Shown: piece by piece, positions 58,108-64,000 of the stretch
Layout of the letters: each line of letters starts with the position of its first letter
How positions within the stretch are numbered: position 1 is the first letter of the stretch
Assembly (NCBI RefSeq): GCF_002878395.1
Contig: NW_025825704.1
Coordinates: 1,165,170-1,229,169 of the forward strand
Origin: Capsicum annuum
Taxonomy: Eukaryota; Streptophyta; Magnoliopsida; Solanales; Solanaceae
Length of the DNA stretch: 64,000 nt
Direction of reading: 5' to 3'
Translations under genes and position numbers: made by a program
The notes under the pieces: generated by a model
The model's input: only the letters and a program-made list of their open reading frames with translations
What the model was told of the DNA's origin: nothing
The model's database searches: none

Positions 58108-58120
58108 TAGTAGTGGATGT
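58108..58120 (+). other. Purine-rich tract before the D 3' LTR
   Basis: 'ttagtagtggatgt' directly before TGTAACGACCC, after the usual 'gggatgaaagttcc' phrase. Confidence 0.55.
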
Positions 58121-58680
58121 TGTAACGACCCTTTAGGTTTCTTTTCATAATCCCTCTTATTTTCACCATTAGTTATTTTCCATAGCTTTCCTATGTGAAA
58201 TATAACTTGTTGGAACTGATAGTTCTTTTACTGGGCAATTTATTTTGTTTTAAAACCAATTCCCCATTTAGAAGTCTTCGCGGGGTCCAAATGGTCACCG
58301 AGCAAATACCTTAGGAAAAAAATTTCTCAGATGTGAATTCCAACTACGCCAGCAGCTCCAAAATATCTATTTAGGCTAGGTAGACCTTTTGTTCTAGTTT
58401 CATTGAACCCTAGCCCATTTTGACCCATTGGTTGGAAAGTCAAAAATTGGAAGAAATAGGTGTGGGGGACATAATTTGTATAAATGACCTTGGATGAAAA
58501 ATCCAACTTCACCAATGCATCTAATTAGAAGGGTTACATATTTAATTTTTGAAATCAGAGTCCGAATGAGTCCCTACAATCAAAAATAAGTTTTGACCTT
58601 GCTGAACAGGGGCTGCAGTGATTGTGGATAGTGTTATAGTTATCGCGACCCTCACGTAATTGTGTGCCTATGTAGAGGAA
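58121..58680 (+). repeat. Element D 3' LTR, first part
   Basis: TGTAACGACCC start; matches 19145-19640. Around 58620-58680 ('gcagtgattgtgg', 'atcgcgaccctcacg') homology passes into an inverted copy; the exact switch point is uncertain by about 50 bp. The minus ORF 58327-58515 is a shadow. Confidence 0.75.
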
Positions 58681-60408
58681 TATTATACATAACAAGGGCA
58701 TCCTATAATTATTAATAAGTGTATAAGGGTCTCAAGATGACTATTCAACAATCATATCTTATGGTGGGTCAAACAACCCCCTTCTAACTCCCCGAAATAC
58801 ATTCTAAGTCAAACACTACCCTAGACTAGGCTATGGTATCTAATCCACGCTTAATTGTATAACAAGAAACCGTTAACCCTAAGGTAGAGATTCTTCTTAA
58901 TAACTTAAAAAAAAATCCAATAGATCTAGGGAAACCGTCATTAGTGTAAGCAACTAAAGCAAAACTTAACCTAAGCATGATTAATCAGAGCATTCTACTT
59001 AATGTAGAGAGAACTAAGGCATTCTCTTGCTAAACATGTGTAGTAAAATTTAGTGTACTAACTTTTAATGCAAAAAGATAAGTATTACACTCTACCCGTT
59101 CAATTTAGCCTAAATGATCCAACTAAACAAAAATCTTGAATTTTATCAATCCAACACCTAAAACCCATCCCAAATCCAACACAACATCATAAGAATACTA
59201 TGATATAGCTCCACGTAACACGGGATAAACCTATCCTACCATGATACTGAGGAAAGCTCAATGAACTACTAAACCTTCAATTTTTAATTTTGAGAATCCT
59301 TCTCAAGATGAAAATCAATGAAAAACACATTATTCTCATCAATGTGAGAATATTGATACCCATATTACACCATTGTGCTCAGGTTCCAAAATTACCTCAA
59401 AAATCCTATTTGGGTCCCACTTGCATAAATCACTTCTCCGAAACCAACCCAACATATTAACAAGCTCTAGGAATCATTATCCTCATAAATGGGTGAAACT
59501 AATTTTAGGCTAAAATCAAGCCTTAATGGTTTGGAGTTTTGAGAGTCAAATCAAGAAATTTCACCAAGAAACGGGATAATTCTTACCTTGAATCAAATTA
59601 TATTTGCAGAAATAGATTTTCTATTTTCCCAAGGTCCCACAAGTTTAGTTTAAACCCAACAGGCTAGTAGGGTTTTTGGCACTCAGAACAAGAGTTATAA
59701 AGGGCAAAATGGCAGACTAAGGGGTCCTTCTATACCCAATCTAGACCCTCATAAGTGGTTATCACAATTTGCAGGTCTGTGATCACCATATGTTATGAAT
59801 GCATATGGGAAGTAAGATTGCACACTAGTCTCCATGATCACACCCTCTCCTTTGCACAAAAAGTCATGTCATGGTCCAATGTGGTGTAATCGTGGTGCAC
59901 TAGAAAAACCTGATTCACCAGATTTGGAAACACCAAAATGATCTTTACTGGAGGCTTGAGATTTATTCAAAATCCTATATCTGAAATTGAACTATGTAAC
60001 CACAATATATTTAATGTTCCAGGCTCAGTTAACCCTCGAATATTCCATGCGAGATCATTTCAGCCAAATGTGGGTCTCAAACCCTTTTTTCATATTCTTA
60101 ACTTTCTAATCAATTGGTCAGAATGATCTCAGGTTGTTTAGGACCCAAACCAAAGTTCTACCTATCCTTAAATTGATATTCTAGAGGTTCTGGAGCAGTC
60201 GGAATTCACATACAACATTGTTTTATTGAAGGTTTTTCTCGGTGACCATTTTGAACCAGCGAAGACTTCTAAATTTTGTTAAAAATAAATGACCTTTCCG
60301 GTAACCAAAATGTCTGTCCCATCAAATACAAATGACTTGGCAAATAGGTAAAAGCTCTAAAGATAAAAACAAGTCGAAATATGGAAAATGACCTTAGGGG
60401 TCATTACA
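58681..60408 (-). repeat. Inverted D-family LTR copy
   Basis: The minus strand begins TGTAATGACCCC at 60408 and follows the D LTR: 'atttagaagtcttcgctggt', 'aaaatggtcaccgagaaaaa', and further in 'agattctctaccttagggtt'-like sequence and 'tggattagataccatag' (compare 20590-20650). No purine tract lies outside 60408, so the outer edge looks like a true element end, either a 5' LTR or a solo LTR, cut at its inner end. Confidence 0.7.
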
Positions 60409-62602
60409 TACTATGTTATAGTACTTTGTTGGTTAGGTTAACTATCTGGGTTTTTAGTTTATGTGATTAATTTATACAGCTATGGCATTCCAGAACTCTA
60501 ATTGATTATCTGACTTAGCCCCCAAAACTATATCATTGAGCAATGATAGGAGAACTAAGTTAAAAGCACTCATAATGCATTACTTAATTGAACAAAATAG
60601 GTCACTTAAGTATAGTCCTATCCTAAGTGCAAATCATAACTTCATTCAAGTAAGTTTATGATCCTATTCTATTCATCACATATTCTACCCTATCATTCAT
60701 CCTTCAAGGTTAATAATAGAATTAAGTATGTATACTGAGGGCCGATAATCCTTAAAATAGTTATAAAAGGGATAAATAAACAACCAACCATGATAAACAT
60801 CCCCAAAAAAATCAATTCATAATAATAATACTCATGTTCTTGGACTTAACCCCAAAAAAGGGTGTTCAGCCGATCATGGACATAATTGTGATCACAATGA
60901 AATAATACATGTTAAAATCCATATAAAAATAAAATTAATGGAATAAAAAAAATTGAAGTGTTATCTAAGGGTCCTATTTATACTTGGACACAAGTTTTCA
61001 ATTTTATCATAGGGGTGTCTCATGCAATTATCACGAGGCGTAAGGTCTGTGACATGCCCTTATAGATGTTTGATACTTCAATTGGATTCCTAATATGTTA
61101 AAAAGAGTTTTACATTCCCTTATCCAACTGCATAGTCAGCATGGCATGTCAATGATCCGAAAACATCAAGATTTTACCCATGCTAGTCCCATGTGTTTGT
61201 CCTTCATGTTTGAGCTTTGTGGTATTGTTTTTCTTGATTTCTAGATTTTGTAAAGTATATATAAAGTCTTGATAAATTAAAAAATAATACTATAGCATCA
61301 ACCACAACAAATTAGAGCTCAAAATAACTTACAATTCAAGATGATAAACTAGTAGAGAAGATAGCTCAAGCTAAGAGTACTAGTTTTGTCCTATGCACTT
61401 TTAACTTAGTGTTTTAACTCCAAACTCAATATGAACACACCTTAAATAGTACAAATATATAAATTGACACACGAACATTAATATCCATCTATTAATAACT
61501 AATTTCCACCATATTCATCTACACACATTTTTCTTACCCCATGTCATTTAGATAGACACATATATTGAGGATGGAAGATTATTTGTAAACTCAATATCAA
61601 CTTTAGCAAAAAATATTCTCTTTTTTTTACACAACTCAAAACCACAACACACATTAATTTTACACCTCTAATGGCTACTTTTTGGGGCCTAGCTTTAACC
61701 TATTTCCTTATTATTTTCTAAATCTTCAACATAATTAATATTTAACTAAAGTGATCAGGAGAATTGGATAAAATTATTATAAACAAGAAAAGGAACTGGA
61801 GATATATGCGACAACGAACAAAATAGTCTAAAGGCTAAACAAGAATAACTAGGATTATGCACAAGGGTGGGTAAAAGAGTTATGAAATATGGCTATCAAC
61901 AAAATACCTATATCATCTCCTAATCCCACACTTTTTGTTTCACTTTCTACTCGCACTTGACAAGTCCTAGACATCACATGTGAAGAGAAATGTACAAAAA
62001 ATTCTCACCTTAAGATTGGACATGCTCAAATCAAGTAGGATTATCATAGAATATCAACAAATTAATCACATCAATTCAATATTAAGCCAAAAGCATACAT
62101 GAGTCATAAGCTAGAGCCTAGGAGTCGTAAAAGTAGTGATTCTCACAAACAACATGCTTTTACTCACAAAACCCAATTGCAACTAGAAATCATACATAGT
62201 ACCACTAAGAATATTTCACTTTCCCAATCACAAAATTTTTTAAAATTTACTTGTAAAAAGAAAAAGGATACTGGGTTCAAAAGGAACCCCATGGAAAAAG
62301 CTAAAAAGAAAAAACTTGGGGTCGATATAGTTTGCACCTACAAAACTTACACCCACAACTAAATAACTAAAAAGCAAAATCTTTTTAAAATTTTTCAAAT
62401 TTACTCAAAAATTTTAAAAACAACTAAAAATTAAGATCCTAACACATCACTTAACCTAAAACCATTGGAATTTCCCTACCCATACTTAAAATTTCCTATA
62501 TCCTTGAAGAAAACTCAGAAGTAATGATAGAAATACTCCCTGAGGCCTCTAGGACTAGCAAGCAGCATCTTTCAACATCAAGAGAGTTTAGGAACACTAC
62601 AG
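60409..62602. other. Unassigned AT-rich sequence
   Basis: No gene seen. The part 60480-61280 has a phrase order ('tgacttagcccccaaaacta', 'gagcaatgatagg', 'cataatgcattactta') similar to LTR interiors of other plant elements read backwards. A 1.3-kb A-rich tract follows with homopolymer runs (62210-62420). The ORF 62099-62362 is lysine-rich because of poly-A composition and not convincing. Confidence 0.4.
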
Positions 62603-64000
62603 TCTAACACCTCAGATTTTTGGTGCTTGAAAATTTCAAAAAAAAATTCCTCACTGTCTAGACTACGACTCCCTTACAAGTCTTTGGGCCTAATCATAGC
62701 CTGGACAGTGTGGTTGGATTAGTTTTTTAGTTGGTCATGAATATCACCTAATGAATCATAGTGTTCAAATTGTAGGGAAACCAATGTACTAACCTAGGTT
62801 CCTATAGTTACTTTGACAAGAATTATACGAGTCATAAGGATTTGATACGAGTCGTGTAGTGCAACTCATAACCAATCCAGTATGGGGTTGCCCTATAAAC
62901 TTTCAAGATTATAACTAGACTACATGAGTTGTAGGGTTACTATATGACTCGTGAGGTCACCCGTAACGGCTGGGAGATAGTTTCCCATCTTAATTAAGGG
63001 AATCTTGGTAATTTCCCTCTTCCCTCACTTAGACCCCATGATCTAAAGCCCTCTTTTTGACTTTATTGATGTAATAGTCCAAATAAAACACTCTCTATAA
63101 CTCTTTAAAATTCCCTCAAGCAAGATACTTAAGGTTTTTAAGAAGTTGGTCATCCAAGGTCTCAATGGTTGATTTCTCTTTGTGAAACTTAGTGTTTCAG
63201 GCATGTTACTCTTCCCTAATCATCAATTTATGAATAAAATATATTTGAATGGTTTAATTAGATGGTTTTGAATGTGGGTTTTAAACATGTGTTGAGGGTT
63301 TTAAAGTATTTTTGTTTATGTGATGTTTCATGTTTACACATGCATTGATTATATTTTAAATGGTGGTTTTGAAACAAATTTGATTAATGGGTATGGTGAA
63401 TAAACAAGAGTATTATGATTTCCCCAAAATTGTATCATTTTTTAAAATTGATTTGGTAATAGCCCCAACACAATTTTGTGAAAGTGGTATTGAGTACGAG
63501 TAAAATTACATTGAACTATTTTGAAACAATCACATGATATAAAGAGGTTATGGAAACATGTGGTTTAATTTTGAAATACGTAATTTTTGTCTTTGAAAAT
63601 TTTTGAAATTTTATCGTCACTTTTCTAACTATGACTCCCCTTACGAGTCATAAGGTGTCATTATAGGTCCTAAAGACCCAATTGTATCCAATCCAGAGTG
63701 TATATCTAAACTTTCTTCTCTAATTATGAGTGGCTCTCAACGAGTCACCAAGACTTCTTACGAGTCATAGTATTCAAACCGCATGATAACAACTGTATTG
63801 TACCAAAGTTTTGATGTTACTAAGACTAGCTCCTTATGAATTGTAATGTCCCATAATGAGTCATTAAGTTGTAGTCATAATATAATTGGAGTAAGCCTTA
63901 AATGATTTTATCTTTGATAAGAGTGGGCATAGTGAGTCATAAGGACTTGTTACGCATCATATGGTATGACTCATAACCAGATTAGTGGTGGTGTTCTTGG
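62603..64000 (+). repeat. LTR-like sequence G (start), leaving the window
   Basis: 'tctaacacctcagatttttg' at 62603 aligns with the TGTAACAACC..ATTTTAGG start of the B LTR (TG changed to TC). Inside are many 'acgagtcataagg'/'tatgactcgt' words (62655-62960, 63630-63980), and further on 'ggttttgaatgtg' phrases shared with the B LTR. No purine tract precedes it. Extent and family are uncertain. Confidence 0.45.

Larger units (their letters stand above)
55066..58120 (+). mobile_element. Element D internal region: chromovirus with a large pol deletion
   Basis: The primer site, gag, protease remnants, start of RT, then directly the integrase C-terminus with chromodomain-like tail and a 3' LTR at 58121. 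Total about 3.1 kb where about 4.7 kb is usual. The two D LTRs lie in direct orientation around it. Confidence 0.75.

Noticed and set aside
62099..62362. Lysine-rich 87-codon ORF
   Set aside because: Its composition follows from A-rich DNA; no motif and no second copy.

Overview
Plant nuclear DNA, AT-rich, almost certainly from a Solanaceae genome (Capsicum, Solanum and Nicotiana cannot be told apart here). The grounds are a TS-type SINE/RTE-LINE tail with (TTG)n, chromovirus and Athila-like Ty3/gypsy elements with long LTRs, and the total absence of bacterial features. I find no host gene, rRNA or tRNA gene. Nearly every kilobase is decayed retrotransposon, so the coding entries are pseudogenes of gag, pol and element-specific ORFs.

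Layout. Positions 1-478 are an unassigned LTR-like fragment. Element B (plus strand, Del/Tekay-like chromovirus) runs from about 479 to at least 16665. Its 5' LTR is split by element A (681-9556, minus strand), which has two 2.7-kb LTRs, a recognisable gag and no recognisable pol. B's broken gag, protease, RT, RNase H, integrase and C-terminal chromodomain-like region lie at 10790-15250, and its 3' LTR starts at 15366. That LTR runs into a 2.3-kb degenerate array of about 45-bp units (16670-18995), hit by a SINE-like element and a truncated LINE.

Element D (plus strand, chromovirus) follows. Its very long 5' LTR starts at 19145, is broken at 22480/53639 by a 31-kb block, and ends at 55049. 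Gag, protease, the RT start and the integrase C-terminus fill 55250-58120, and the 3' LTR starts at 58121. A second LTR of the same family lies inverted against it (about 58680-60408).

The 31-kb block (22481-53638) is a head-to-tail chain of Athila-like elements (family E). They share LTRs in the pattern LTR-internal-LTR-internal, with tRNA-type primer sites after several LTRs. Two internal types occur: gag-bearing (Ea, left half) and zinc-knuckle-ORF-bearing (Eb, right half). Eb also carries a downstream ORF3 resembling the 'putative plant transposon protein' domain. A solo LTR of the A family with perfect 5-bp target duplications sits in one E LTR (27935-31326). A minus-strand Athila-like element F (43739-51171), with an integrase core and its own ORF3, sits in another E copy. 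The block ends in an inverted E-LTR start. The last 3.6 kb is unrecognised sequence followed by an LTR-like start at 62603 that leaves the window.

Most interesting points: (1) the chained, shared-LTR arrangement; (2) a nearly intact 353-codon zinc-knuckle ORF specific to the Eb subtype; (3) clusters of CpG-containing, often palindromic words that occupy a similar place (roughly 170-550 bp into the LTR) in several LTR families; and (4) reappearance of those family-specific words just upstream of ORF3 in both E and F, which suggests an internal promoter copied from, or sharing elements with, the LTR.
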